Shown one piece after another: positions 1-7,197 of a stretch of DNA of 11,081 nucleotides. A program made the position numbers and the translations under genes. The DNA lies in assembly GCA_012036325.1 (NCBI GenBank), contig JAAUPC010000086.1:1-11081 (forward strand), given 5' to 3'. The notes under the pieces were generated by a model. That model ran no database searches and was not told where the DNA came from. It saw only the letters and a program-made list of their open reading frames with translations. Numbering within the stretch: position 1 is the stretch's first letter; every line of letters begins with the position of its first letter. Source of the DNA: Paracoccaceae bacterium. GTDB taxonomy: Bacteria; Pseudomonadota; Alphaproteobacteria; Rhodobacterales; Rhodobacteraceae.

Positions 1-1
1 C

Positions 2-179
2 CTACTTGGCCGTGAGCGTCCTCTTGATCTGACTCTCCACCACCACCATGATCGTCGCCTCGCGATAGGGCGTTTCGGTGACAAGCTTCTGCGACTGTTC
101 GCCGGAGATAAAACGCCCGCCGCGCTGTCGAAAGCGCCGCCAAAACAACTGCGTGCAAGAGTGTGATCGGGGGGGTCAT
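2..179 (-). CDS. Small putative secreted protein, frameshifted, function unknown
   Basis: I do not recognise this gene. From the ATG at 179 (AGAGG ribosome-binding sequence a few bases upstream) the first 19 codons read MTPPITLLHAVVLAALSTA, which looks like a signal peptide ending near its cleavage site. After about position 122 this frame gives low-complexity Gly/Asp/His-rich residues. The next frame instead reads GGRFISGEQSQKLVTETPY and continues to a TAG at 2-4 with strongly G/C-biased third positions and a motif REATIMVVVESQIKR. Skipping one base in the GC-rich stretch around 118-125 joins the two into a 58-residue product. The gene is divergent from the mutase gene, with only 80 bp between the starts. 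No domain is recognisable. Alternatively only the downstream part is coding and starts elsewhere. Confidence 0.42.
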   Translation of the reverse strand, partial: MTPPITLLHAVVLAALSTARRAFYLRRTVAEACHRNALSRGDDHGGGGESDQEDAHGQV

Positions 180-190
180 CGGGCCTCTCT

Positions 191-220
191 TTCACTTCGA
201 TATAGGCGCGCTGATAGAAT
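191..220 (+). promoter_or_regulatory. Candidate sigma-70-type promoter for methylmalonyl-CoA mutase
   Basis: TTCACT at 191-196 matches 4 of 6 positions of the -35 consensus. TAGAAT at 215-220 matches 5 of 6 of the -10 consensus, with an 18-base spacer. Transcription would start near 227, giving a leader of about 33 bases before the ATG at 260, which has AGGGGA just upstream. The opposite strand carries a weaker candidate for the divergent small gene (TTGAAA and TATATC, 15-base spacer), so the two promoters would overlap. This is pattern matching only. Confidence 0.4.
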
Positions 221-231
221 TTCAAAAGGGA

Positions 232-246
232 CGATGCGACGCATCG
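232..246. repeat. Perfect 7+7 palindrome in the mutase leader (possible operator)
   Basis: CGATGCG-A-CGCATCG is a perfect inverted repeat of 7 bp around one central base. It lies 14 bp before the mutase start codon and just downstream of the proposed transcription start. This is a typical place for a repressor operator controlling the mutase, and it is also within reach of the divergent promoter. No regulator family can be named from the sequence, and a chance GC-rich palindrome remains possible. Confidence 0.4.
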
Positions 247-259
247 GTCAGGGGACAGC

Positions 260-2389
260 ATGAGCGATGATCGACGCGCCTGGGAGGCGCTGGCGGCGAA
301 GGAGTTGAAAGGCGCGGGGCCGGACAGCCTGACTTGGGCCACACTTGAGGGGATCGCCGTCAAGCCCCTGTACACCGCCGCCGATACCGCTGGGCTGGCG
401 CATATGGGCAGCTTCCCGGGCCTGGCCCCGTTCACCCGGGGCGTGCGCGCCACGATGTATGCCGGACGGCCCTGGACAATCCGCCAATACGCGGGGTTTT
501 CCACGGCTGAGGCATCGAACGCCTTTTACCGCAACGCGCTTGCCTCGGGGCAGCAGGGCGTGTCGGTGGCTTTCGATCTGGCCACCCACCGGGGCTATGA
601 CAGTGACCACCCCCGCGTTCTGGGCGATGTGGGCAAGGCGGGGGTGGCGATCGATTCAGTCGAGGACATGAAGATCCTCTTCGACGGCATCCCTTTGGAA
701 AAGATCAGCGTTTCCATGACGATGAATGGGGCGGTGATCCCGGTTCTGGCCAGTTTCATCGTGGCGGGGGAAGAGCAGGGCGTGCCCCGCGCGGCCCTGT
801 CGGGCACTATCCAGAACGACATCCTGAAAGAGTTCATGGTGCGGAACACCTATATCTATCCGCCGGAACCTTCGATGCGGATCGTGGCGGATATCATTGA
901 GTACACTGCCCGTGAGATGCCGAAGTTCAACTCCATCTCGATCTCGGGCTACCACATGCAAGAGGCCGGGGCGAACCTGGTGCAGGAGCTGGCCTTCACC
1001 CTGGCCGACGGGCGAGAATATGTGAAGACCGCCATCGCGCGGGGGATGGATGTGGATGACTTCGCGCCACGGCTGTCGTTCTTCTTTGCCATCGGAATGA
1101 ATTTCTTCATGGAGGTGGCAAAGCTGCGCGCGGCGCGGATGCTGTGGCACCGGATCATGCATGATTTTTCTGCGAAAAATCCGGCTTCCCTGATGCTGCG
1201 CACCCATTGCCAGACCTCGGGCGTCAGCTTGCAGGAGCAGGACCCCTACAACAACGTCGTCCGCACGGCTTATGAGGCGATGGCGGCGGTCCTTGGGGGC
1301 ACGCAATCCCTGCACACGAATGCGCTGGATGAGGCGATTGCCCTGCCGTCAGACTTTGCCGCCCGCATTGCGCGAAACACGCAGCTGATCTTGCAGGAAG
1401 AAACCGGGGTGACGCGGGTGATCGACCCCCTGGCCGGGTCGTATTACGTGGAAAGCCTGACCGACCAGATGGCCGCCGAAGCCTGGAAGATCATCGAGGA
1501 AGTCGAAGCCATGGGCGGCATGACCAAGGCCGTCGCATCTGGCATGCCGAAGTTGCGGATCGAAGAGTCAGCGGCCAAGCGGCAGGCGATGATCGACCGG
1601 GGGGATGAGGTGATCGTCGGCGTCAACAAGTACCGGCTTTCAAGCGAGGACGAGATCACCATCCGCGATATCGACAACGTCGCGGTGCGTGAGGCGCAGG
1701 TGGCGAAATTGGCCGCCATCCGCGCCAGCCGTGATCCGGCACGGGTTGAGGCGGCACTGGCCGAAGTCACCTTCCGTGCCGGGCATGGCGGCAACCTTCT
1801 GGAAGCGGCGGTCGAAGCCGCGCGGGCGCGGGCAACGGTGGGGGAAATCAGCATGGCGATGGAAAAAGTGTTCGGCCGCCACCGGGCCGAGGTGAAAACG
1901 CTCGCCGGGGTCTATGGTGCCGCCTATGAGGGCGATGCAGGCTTTGAGGCGATCCAGAAGGATGTCGAGGCCTTTGCCGAGGCGGAAGGCCGCCGCCCGC
2001 GCATGCTGGTGGTGAAGATGGGCCAGGACGGCCATGACCGGGGCGCAAAGGTCATCGCCACCGCCTTTGCCGATATCGGCTTTGACGTGGACGTGGGCCC
2101 CCTGTTCCAGACCCCGGAAGAGGCAGCACAAGACGCCATCGACAACGACGTCCATGTCATCGGGATCAGCAGCCAGGCAGCAGGCCACAAGACCCTTGCG
2201 CCAAAGCTGGTGGAGGCGCTGAAGGCTGCGGGGGCTGGCGATATTCTGGTGATCTGCGGCGGGGTGATCCCGCAGCAGGATTACCAGTTCCTGTTTGATG
2301 CAGGGGTCAAGGCGATTTTCGGGCCGGGCACCAATATCCCAGCTGCCGCGAAGGAAATCTTGGATCTGATCCGCGCCGCGCGCGGCTGA
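260..2389 (+). CDS. scpA: Methylmalonyl-CoA mutase, single-chain, adenosylcobalamin-dependent
   Basis: This enzyme interconverts (R)-methylmalonyl-CoA and succinyl-CoA by a radical mechanism in the cytoplasm. In Rhodobacterales it serves propionyl-CoA use and the ethylmalonyl-CoA pathway of acetate assimilation (also named mcmA). The 709-residue product has the usual large-subunit length and is uninterrupted. The N-terminal TIM-barrel half carries RPWTIRQYAGFS, with Tyr77 equivalent to the substrate-contacting Tyr89 of the Propionibacterium enzyme, and GYHMQEAGA with the active-site His232. The C-terminal B12 domain (about residues 580-705) contains DGHDRG, whose His592 is the lower axial cobalt ligand, followed by GISSQAAGH and GGVIP. 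The ATG at 260 follows AGGGGA at good spacing. It stands alone on the plus strand; no small subunit or MeaB-type chaperone gene is visible nearby. The motifs separate it from the related ethylmalonyl- and isobutyryl-CoA mutases fairly well, though not absolutely. Confidence 0.95.
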   Translation: MSDDRRAWEALAAKELKGAGPDSLTWATLEGIAVKPLYTAADTAGLAHMGSFPGLAPFTRGVRATMYAGRPWTIRQYAGFSTAEASNAFYRNALASGQQGVSVAFDLATHRGYDSDHPRVLGDVGKAGVAIDSVEDMKILFDGIPLEKISVSMTMNGAVIPVLASFIVAGEEQGVPRAALSGTIQNDILKEFMVRNTYIYPPEPSMRIVADIIEYTAREMPKFNSISISGYHMQEAGANLVQELAFTLADGREYVKTAIARGMDVDDFAPRLSFFFAIGMNFFMEVAKLRAARMLWHRIMHDFSAKNPASLMLRTHCQTSGVSLQEQDPYNNVVRTAYEAMAAVLGGTQSLHTNALDEAIALPSDFAARIARNTQLILQEETGVTRVIDPLAGSYYVESLTDQMAAEAWKIIEEVEAMGGMTKAVASGMPKLRIEESAAKRQAMIDRGDEVIVGVNKYRLSSEDEITIRDIDNVAVREAQVAKLAAIRASRDPARVEAALAEVTFRAGHGGNLLEAAVEAARARATVGEISMAMEKVFGRHRAEVKTLAGVYGAAYEGDAGFEAIQKDVEAFAEAEGRRPRMLVVKMGQDGHDRGAKVIATAFADIGFDVDVGPLFQTPEEAAQDAIDNDVHVIGISSQAAGHKTLAPKLVEALKAAGAGDILVICGGVIPQQDYQFLFDAGVKAIFGPGTNIPAAAKEILDLIRAARG

Positions 2390-2396
2390 GGGCGAA

Positions 2397-2419
2397 GCGG
2401 GGGGCTGTCTGCCCCCCGC
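2397..2419 (+). terminator. GC-rich hairpin directly after the mutase gene
   Basis: GCGGGGGGC and GCCCCCCGC form a perfect 9-bp stem around a TGTCT loop, starting 8 bases after the mutase stop codon. There is no T-tract immediately after it. It is probably the first part of a compound terminator together with the AT-rich hairpin at 2429-2476. Hairpins of this style after stop codons are common in Rhodobacteraceae. Confidence 0.6.
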
Positions 2420-2428
2420 ACCCCCCGA

Positions 2429-2476
2429 GAGTATTTGAAAAAAGAGCAAGCCGATTTGCTCTTTTCAAAAATACTC
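2429..2476. terminator. Probable bidirectional terminator between converging genes
   Basis: AAAAGAGCAA (2440-2449) pairs with TTGCTCTTTT (2456-2465) around a 6-base loop. The flanks GAGTATTT and AAATACTC extend the pairing imperfectly to 2429 and 2476. The A-run on one arm and T-run on the other give a U-tract-like end in both directions, which suits a site lying between a plus-strand gene and the minus-strand operon that converge here. The AT-rich stem stands out from its GC-rich surroundings. Confidence 0.65.
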
Positions 2477-2543
2477 CCCGCGGAGCGTCCGACAGCCCGG
2501 CAATCACACCGCCGCAGGATTGGGCGCTGTCAGCGGGCAAGAT

Positions 2544-2572
2544 GCCCAAAGGGGCGCAAGTCCCCTTTGGGC
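2544..2572. repeat. Perfect 11-bp inverted repeat in the convergent intergenic region
   Basis: GCCCAAAGGGG (2544-2554) and CCCCTTTGGGC (2562-2572) form a perfect stem with a 7-base loop. It has no adjacent T-tract in either direction. It lies about 40 bp beyond the stop codon of the minus-strand gene ending at 2612, so it could act as a terminator or 3' stabilising structure for that transcript, or be a dispersed intergenic repeat. Confidence 0.55.
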
Positions 2573-2586
2573 GACAGAAAAGCCTT

Positions 2587-2602
2587 GTGGCCCTTGGGCC
2601 AC
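2587..2602. repeat. Short 7-bp inverted repeat beside the operon 3' end
   Basis: GTGGCCC and GGGCCAC are separated by only two bases, so part of the stem must open to form a loop. It begins 10 bp beyond the stop codon of the last minus-strand gene. It probably belongs to the same 3'-end region as the neighbouring hairpins; its independent function is doubtful. Confidence 0.35.
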
Positions 2603-2611
2603 TCTAGCGGA

Positions 2612-3001
2612 TCAAAGCTCGATCTCGCCGTTCGGTCCGGGGGCAAATTCGGGCTTCGGCGCAAGGGGGGCGGTGCGGCGGATCAGGATGTCGCCGTTCG
2701 GCAGCATCACCGGGGCATCGTAATTCTTGAAATCGTCGATCATGCCGACAAGCTGGCGCAATTTCGGTCCAACCTCTGCGCCAAAGCTTTCCAGCGCTGG
2801 GCCCATCTCGTCCAGCGCCTTGCCCATTTCGTCCAGCGCGGGCTCCATCTCGGTCATCAGACCGCGCAGGACCAGCTTGGCGCCTTCCTCCATCAGGCTG
2901 AAGCCGTCATCCTCAGCGTTTGGCACAGGCGACTTGTCCTGTGCAAGCACGGGCATGGCGACGAGGGACAGGACAAGGGCCAGAACCGGGGCGAGTCTCA
3001 T
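2612..3001 (-). CDS. Small periplasmic protein, Rhodobacteraceae-type, function unknown
   Basis: The 129-residue product begins with a clear signal peptide: a basic start, a hydrophobic core LAPVLALVLSLVAMPVLA, and cleavage expected before QDKS. The mature part is an acidic helix-forming region (FSLMEEGAKLVLRGLMTEM) followed by a seven-residue repetition (ALDEMGK, ALDEMGP, ALESFGA) suggesting an amphipathic helix. A short tail with LPNGDILIRR ends in a Pro-rich stretch and GEIEL. From memory, homologues in related genomes are often labelled 'AAA+ family ATPase', but I see no Walker A or B motif and regard that label as wrong. It is the last gene of the minus-strand run, starting 31 bp after the restored stop of the hydrolase gene, with only a weak ribosome-binding sequence. 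Its real function is unknown. Confidence 0.8.
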   Translation of the reverse strand: MRLAPVLALVLSLVAMPVLAQDKSPVPNAEDDGFSLMEEGAKLVLRGLMTEMEPALDEMGKALDEMGPALESFGAEVGPKLRQLVGMIDDFKNYDAPVMLPNGDILIRRTAPLAPKPEFAPGPNGEIEL

Positions 3002-3032
3002 CTTGTTAGTATGGGGATCGGGATCGCCGATT

Positions 3033-4090
3033 TCAAATCACATCTGGCAGGTCGATGGTCACCGGGAAATGGTCAGACGCTTGCAACAGCGCCTCACGCA
3101 GTTCGGGGATGCTGGTCACGCCCGGGTCGTTGAACGGGTGCCAGATGCGCCAATCGGGCCCCCGCGCGGCAAGGTCGGGCGAGACCATGATGAAGTCCAG
3201 CAGGGCCTCAAAAAGCGCTTCTGCGGGGCGATGTAGAAGCGCGCGGTGGTGGGCGACAGGCCGACGCGGCTGCTTAACGCCATGGCCGCATGGGGGTCGG
3301 TCAGTTGCAGCGCGGGGTCCGGCGTGGTGCCAAGCACGATTTCCACCCCGGAATGGCCAAAGAGTTTCTCAAATTCGTCAATGCCGGGGCCGTCATTGAA
3401 ATCACCCATGACCACCAGACTGTCGCCTGAGGCCAAATGCCCCTCGACCCGCTGGCGCAGCCATAGGCATTGGGCCAGCTGCTTTCTGCGGTTCTCGATC
3501 GAGAGGCGGATCTGCGCTTCGCGCCCGACCGCGCCATAGGGGTTCTTCGACTTGGCATGCACGCCGATCAGACGCAGTATGGTGCCGGTCAACGTGGTCG
3601 CGGCCAGTTCAAGCGGGGGTTTGGAAAAACGGATGCTTTCAAAAACCATGTCCGCGTCAAGATCATAGCGGAAGGTGCCGTCAAACCGGGGCGCATCGGG
3701 CGACCCGTGGCTGGTGGACAGCACCCCTTGAGGGTCATGCTGCAGGGTTAGCCGGTCCGGGTCATAAAGGCAGGCGATTTCCTGTTCCGTCTCAGACGGA
3801 AAGCCGATGAGCGCCTTTCTTGCCCGCAGGCCGAAGTGGCGGGCGAAGGTTTCCAGCGCGGTAACGGTGGATCGGTGACCATTGGTGTCGGGCGCTTCGA
3901 TGATCATGACAAGGTCGGCATCGAGCGCGGTGAACACGATGCCGAGGGCCCCCAGCTGTTCTGCGCGGGTGGTCTTGTAGCGGGCCGAGGGGCCGCTGTC
4001 GGACCGCATCCTTCCCCGGTCATCAAAGAGGGCGTTGAACCATTCGACGTTGTAGGTCGCCAGGCGCAAGGTGCGCGGACCGTTTGTCAT
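3033..4090 (-). CDS. Endonuclease/exonuclease/phosphatase-fold hydrolase, frameshifted near the 3' end
   Basis: This is a metal-dependent phosphoesterase-fold protein; the substrate (nucleic acid, lipid or sugar phosphate) cannot be told. The family motifs appear in order: TYNVEWF (residues 12-18), the metal-binding Glu in IIEAPD (about 63-68), GVHAKSK with its His (176-182), and GDFND (229-233). After Phe293 the frame as written gives untypical residues and stops at 3116. The other frame continues with EALLDFIMVSPDL and ends with SDHFPV, the catalytic Asp-His pair (His341), before a TGA at 3033-3035. One missing A in the A5 run at 3210-3214 explains the break, giving 352 residues if restored. 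No signal peptide is visible, so it is probably cytoplasmic. The start ATG overlaps the upstream stop (ATGA), indicating translational coupling to the DnaJ-like gene. Confidence 0.82.
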
Positions 4091-4799
4091 GCGGCTTCAC
4101 GCGTGTTGATGGCGGCCCAGGCCTCATTGATCAGTTGCATCCGGCGCATCGCCAGTTGCATCGCCTCGGGCGGGACACCGCGGGCTTGCATCACATCAGG
4201 GTGGCTATCGCGGACGAGGGCTTTCCAGGCCTTGCGGGCATCGGCTTTCGAGGCATCGCGGGGCAGACCCAGCACGTCATAGGGGTCACGCGGGGCCCCT
4301 TCCACAAGGCGGGACCGGACGATGTTGAAGCACCGTTCATCCAGGCCGAATTCATCGGCGACATGGGTCAGGAAGGCATCTTCGCCGGGGTGATAGGACC
4401 CGTCGGCGAGGGCGATCTGGAATAGGGCTTCAAGGATATCGACCAGAACGTGGTGGTCATCGGCGCAGATGCGGTGGCCGTCCGGGTTGAACAGCCGGGC
4501 GATCTTGCGGGCATAGGCGTCAAAGCCCGCCACATCCTGCCGCGCCAGGTTGAAGACATGGGCGGCATGATCTTCTTCCCCGTCGGGAAAGGTGAAGATG
4601 CGGCGGAAGGCGGTCACTTCGTCCCGGGTGACGGTGCCATCGGCCTTGGCCATCTTGGCGCCAAGGGCAAGGACGGCAATCGTGAAGCCAACCGACTGGT
4701 CGGGCGCGGGCGCGCCACGCAGCCGGTCGAAGACCACCGACAGGGGCTCGCCTGGGCGAGGGCGGAAAGGGCGTCGGCGATACGGGTCCAGATCGACAT
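4087..4799 (-). CDS. TerB-like/DnaJ-domain co-chaperone (DjlA/DjiA-like), frameshifted near the 5' end
   Basis: This is a probable J-domain co-chaperone that stimulates DnaK-type Hsp70 ATPase. A TerB-like helical domain comes first (GFTIAVLALGAKMAKADG through ALADGSYHPGEDAFL), then a C-terminal J domain from DPYDVLGLPRDAS to the end with the essential HPD motif (about residues 200-202 in the restored protein). Unlike E. coli DjlA, no N-terminal membrane anchor is evident. An ATG at 4799 opens MSIWTRIADALSALAQ, which then runs out of frame. The other frame supplies EPLSVVFDRLRG and the rest. One missing G opposite 4751-4752 restores ALAQGEPLSVVF and a 237-residue protein. The GTG at 4737, the only way to start the downstream frame as written, is probably internal. 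It overlaps the next gene by ATGA. Confidence 0.82.
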
Positions 4800-4900
4800 G
4801 ATGCGGCGATCTTACCCGTCGCGGCGCAGGATGTCAGAGGAATTTCTGCAGCCGCACATGACGGATCACGGGGATATATCCGCGCCGGGCAGGGGATGGG
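4800..4900 (-). other. Gap between the VOC and TerB-DnaJ genes
   Basis: If the VOC gene ends at its restored stop (4901), about 100 bp separate it from the next start. The stretch contains a 10-bp self-complementary GGATATATCC (4872-4881), whose minus strand includes TATATC, a possible -10 element. I could not find a convincing -35 partner at normal spacing. If the VOC frame is instead read as written it continues to 4834 and most of this gap is coding. A possible internal promoter for the downstream genes is only a suggestion. Confidence 0.25.
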
Positions 4901-5513
4901 TCAGCCGATCCGGCGTGGTCCCTGGGGCGTGTCATCGTGGTGCGCAGGGCCAGGACGGGACTGTCGAGGATCACGATGCGGCGGTCATCCAGCCGCCCGG
5001 CCAAGGCCGCCCGCAGGGCAGGGGCCTTCGGATGGGCAATCTCAAGCCGTGTCAGGCGCAGGCCAAGGTCGGGCAGGGCCCGGGCGGGATGGGCAGGGCC
5101 TTCCCACTGGATCAGCGCCGGAAACGCCCCGTCGAAGGGCAGCCGCCCATCGTCCGGCACCGCCATCTGCCAGCGGTAGTCACCGCGCTGCAAGGCAAGG
5201 GGTTGGCCGATCCCTTCGGGCCCCAGCGCACCTCGGCGGCAAGGTCATCGCATCCGGCAACCCAATTTGCCAAGCGTGGCGGGCCGCGGAAGCGGTCCAT
5301 GTCAAACCAGCGCGGGCGGGTTGGGGCGGGGGCGTCGGGATCGACTGAGATCACCTCAAGATAGACGTCGCCCAGACCCAGAAGCCGGTTGTGGGTGCCC
5401 ATGAGCGGGTGCTTGCCACCCCCGGCCATGGCCTGGCCCAAGTTGCGCTCAACCTCGGCCACGCCGTCCTCCAGCCGCCCCGCCACCACCGCGAGATGAT
5501 CAAGCCGCAGCAT
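4901..5513 (-). CDS. VOC-superfamily (glyoxalase-like domain) protein, probably two frameshifts
   Basis: Members of this Rhodobacterales-type family have a glyoxalase-like fold; the substrate is unknown. The N-terminal half reads MLRLDHLAVV, GTHNRLLGL, VYLEVISVDPDAPAP and RPRWFDMDRF, with His6, His41 and Glu53 as candidate metal or ligand contacts. After residue 99 (EVRWGP) the frame fails. The neighbouring frame continues with EGIGQPLALQRGDYRW and LPFDGAFPALIQW. One missing C at the CCC opposite 5218-5220 repairs this. Near the C-terminus a second missing C opposite 4924-4927 would give RPQGPRRIG and a stop at 4901-4903, about 204 residues in all, closer to the family's usual short ending. 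Without it the frame runs to 4834 with an atypical tail. The second break is less certain. Its ATG overlaps the ppx stop as TGATG. Confidence 0.75.
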
Positions 5514-7065
5514 CAGGCGGCCTTGCTGACCAGTGTCTGCGCCTTCAGCGCAAGGGACAGGGACTGGAAGCGCGCTTGCGCCACCTCACCGAACAGGCCT
5601 TCGCCGGCGGGGGTCAGCTCCAGTTCCAGCACGCGCTTTTTCGGCAGCCAGATCAGCCGGCCGGCCTTTGCCGGGTCGCCGATGGAAAACATCGCGCCAA
5701 AGCGCATGGCCTTGCCCAACACCTCGGCCGCCTGAATCTGGTCTTCGTCCAGAAGACGGAACATCGGTTCAAGGCGCGAACCAGAGCGGCTGTTCTTGTA
5801 GCGGTGGAGGAGCGCGAGGCCAAGAAACACCCGGCCGGGTGATCCAGCCCGCCAAGGTTGGCGCGGGTGGCATTGTCAAAGCAGGCTTCGGCCCGGAAGT
5901 CAGGATGCGCGCGCCAGGTGGTGTCGTGCAGAAGGCAGGCGGCCTTGATCAGGCGAAGCTGGTCTTTCGATGCCTCGGGAAAAAGCGGCAGAAGGAAGTC
6001 GTAAAGCTTTTTGCCAAAGCCGGGGATACGGGCCTGGACCATTTCGGCCATCCGCGCGGCCTCGATCAACGGGTCGCGGGCGCGAAGCTTTTCCGGCATG
6101 TGTTCGTACAAAATCCCCTCGCGGATGCCATAGGCCGAAACGTCGATCTCGGACGGTTTGAAGGCGGCAAGGATCTCGCGCAGGACCTCGCAGGCGAGGG
6201 GGACAAGTTCCATGCGTTCCGCGCTGGTGCCGGTGCGCCCGCGCAGGACGGAAAGGTCCGACACTTCCAGCCAGTCCAGCGTGTCATCTAGGCTGCGGGG
6301 CGTCATGCGGTATTCGTGCAGGACGGTCAGGGGGTAATTCCGCCGCTCCATGTCCAGCCGCGCGATCACGCGCCAGCTGCCGCCGACCAGATAGATCCGT
6401 GCGCCAGAAGACCGCAGCAAGGACTGCGCTTCGCGCAGGACCTTGGCGATATGGGCACGCCGCTTTGCCGGGTCGGATGACAGTTGCTGCAGACGGAACG
6501 GCCCGAGCGGGGTAGAGACCCGCTTGCCGACCCGGCCATCGCCGATCCGCGCCAGTTCCATCGAGTTGCCGCCGATGTCGCAGACGATGCCCTTGGCATC
6601 GGGCCAGCCCAGAAGCACGCCCTGCGCCGAAAGCCGTGCCTCTTCGTCGCCGTCAATGACATGGAGCCTCAGGCCGGTTTCGCGCAAGACTTCGGCCTGA
6701 AACGCGGGGCCATCCTCGGCCTCGCGCGTGGCGGCGGTAGCGACAACGGTCAGGGGCGCGATCTCCATCCCATCGGCCAGAAGCGCGAACCGGCGCAGGG
6801 CGGCGAGGGCCCTGATCCTGCCTTGCGGGTTCAGTCTGCCGGTTTCGGCCAGACCTTTGCCCAGGCCGCACATGGTCTTTTCATTGTAGAAATACGCAGG
6901 CGACCGCGCGGCGCCATCAAACACCACCATCCGGACCGAGTTTGAGCCGACATCGACAACCCCAACCCGGCTGAGGGCGCGGGCAGAGGGGTCGTCAAAC
7001 AGCGGGCGGCCAAAGGGGCCGTCTTCGTCATCGTCATTTGTGGGGGTCTGGCCGTCAGCCGCCAT
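5513..7065 (-). CDS. ppx: Exopolyphosphatase/GppA-type phosphatase, frameshifted near the 3' end
   Basis: This protein is expected to release phosphate from inorganic polyphosphate and/or the pentaphosphate alarmone in the cytoplasm; sequence alone does not settle which. The actin-like ATPase-fold domain shows the phosphate-1 loop VGVVDVGSNSVRM (residues 34-46), VVATAATREAEDG (108-119), phosphate-2 in VCDIGGNSMELA (161-172) and the adenosine-type loop YLVGGSWRV. The C-terminal HD-like region has KAACLLHDTTWRAH. After DHP (residue 410) the frame as written degenerates. The other frame gives VFLGLALLHRYKN and runs to VSKAA and the stop at 5513. One missing G opposite 5835-5836 restores DHPGRVFLGLALL and a 517-residue protein. 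ATG 7065 is chosen because AAGGGA lies 8 bases upstream; an upstream TTG at 7167 has less support. It follows ppk and is coupled to the VOC gene. Confidence 0.88.
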
Positions 7066-7073
7066 GGCGGGAA

Positions 7074-7079
7074 TCCCTT
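7074..7079 (-). promoter_or_regulatory. Ribosome-binding site fixing the ppx start
   Basis: AAGGGA on the minus strand sits 8 bases upstream of the ATG at 7065. This supports that start over the longer reading frame opening at a TTG at 7167, which would lie inside the hairpin region after ppk and add 34 residues unlike the family. Confidence 0.65.
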
Positions 7080-7139
7080 GCTGTCTTGCGCGCGCATCGT
7101 GACGGTCGCCCGGTGCAGGGTCAACTATGGGGCGCCGTG

Positions 7140-7163
7140 CAATTTTCGCGGCCAAGAAAATTG
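7140..7163 (-). repeat. AT-rich hairpin 2 in the ppk-ppx gap
   Basis: CAATTTTC and GAAAATTG form a perfect 8-bp stem around an 8-base GC-rich loop. It is the second of two hairpins in the 132-bp gap between ppk and ppx, and lies one base from the first. No T-tract follows it on the minus strand. It may act in processing, attenuation or partial termination. The AT-rich stem is unusual for this GC-rich window. Confidence 0.5.
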
Positions 7164-7164
7164 G

Positions 7165-7188
7165 CAAATTCCTTGCTTAAGGAATTTG
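7165..7188 (-). repeat. AT-rich hairpin 1 just after ppk
   Basis: CAAATTCCTT and AAGGAATTTG form a perfect 10-bp stem with a 4-base loop, beginning 9 bases after the ppk stop codon. On the minus strand it is followed by CCAATTTTC, which is only a weak U-tract and is itself part of the next hairpin. It is a candidate leaky terminator or RNA-processing site setting the ratio of ppk to downstream genes. Confidence 0.55.
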
Positions 7189-7197
7189 GGTCTTGCG

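Noticed and set aside
1640..2449. 269-codon open frame on the minus strand
   Set aside because: It is antisense to the B12-binding half of the mutase and runs into the terminator region, and its product is not protein-like.
2612..3001. Calling the small periplasmic protein an AAA+ ATPase
   Set aside because: There is no P-loop or Walker B motif, and the protein is a short exported helix-rich polypeptide.
2435..3133. 232-codon open frame on the plus strand across the intergenic region
   Set aside because: It starts inside a terminator hairpin and covers the small periplasmic gene antisense. The minus-strand gene has a convincing signal peptide.
4735..4737. GTG at 4737 as the start of the TerB-DnaJ gene
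   Set aside because: An ATG at 4799 with family-like N-terminal residues joins it after a single-base correction, and the GTG lies within LSVVFDRLR.
4450..5364. 304-codon open frame on the plus strand
   Set aside because: It lies antisense to the TerB-DnaJ and VOC genes, which have clear family motifs once frames are joined. Its product is low-complexity Gly/Arg/Gln-rich.
7066..7167. Longer ppx start at the TTG at 7167
   Set aside because: The ATG at 7065 has a good ribosome-binding site, and the extra residues would be encoded by the hairpin region.
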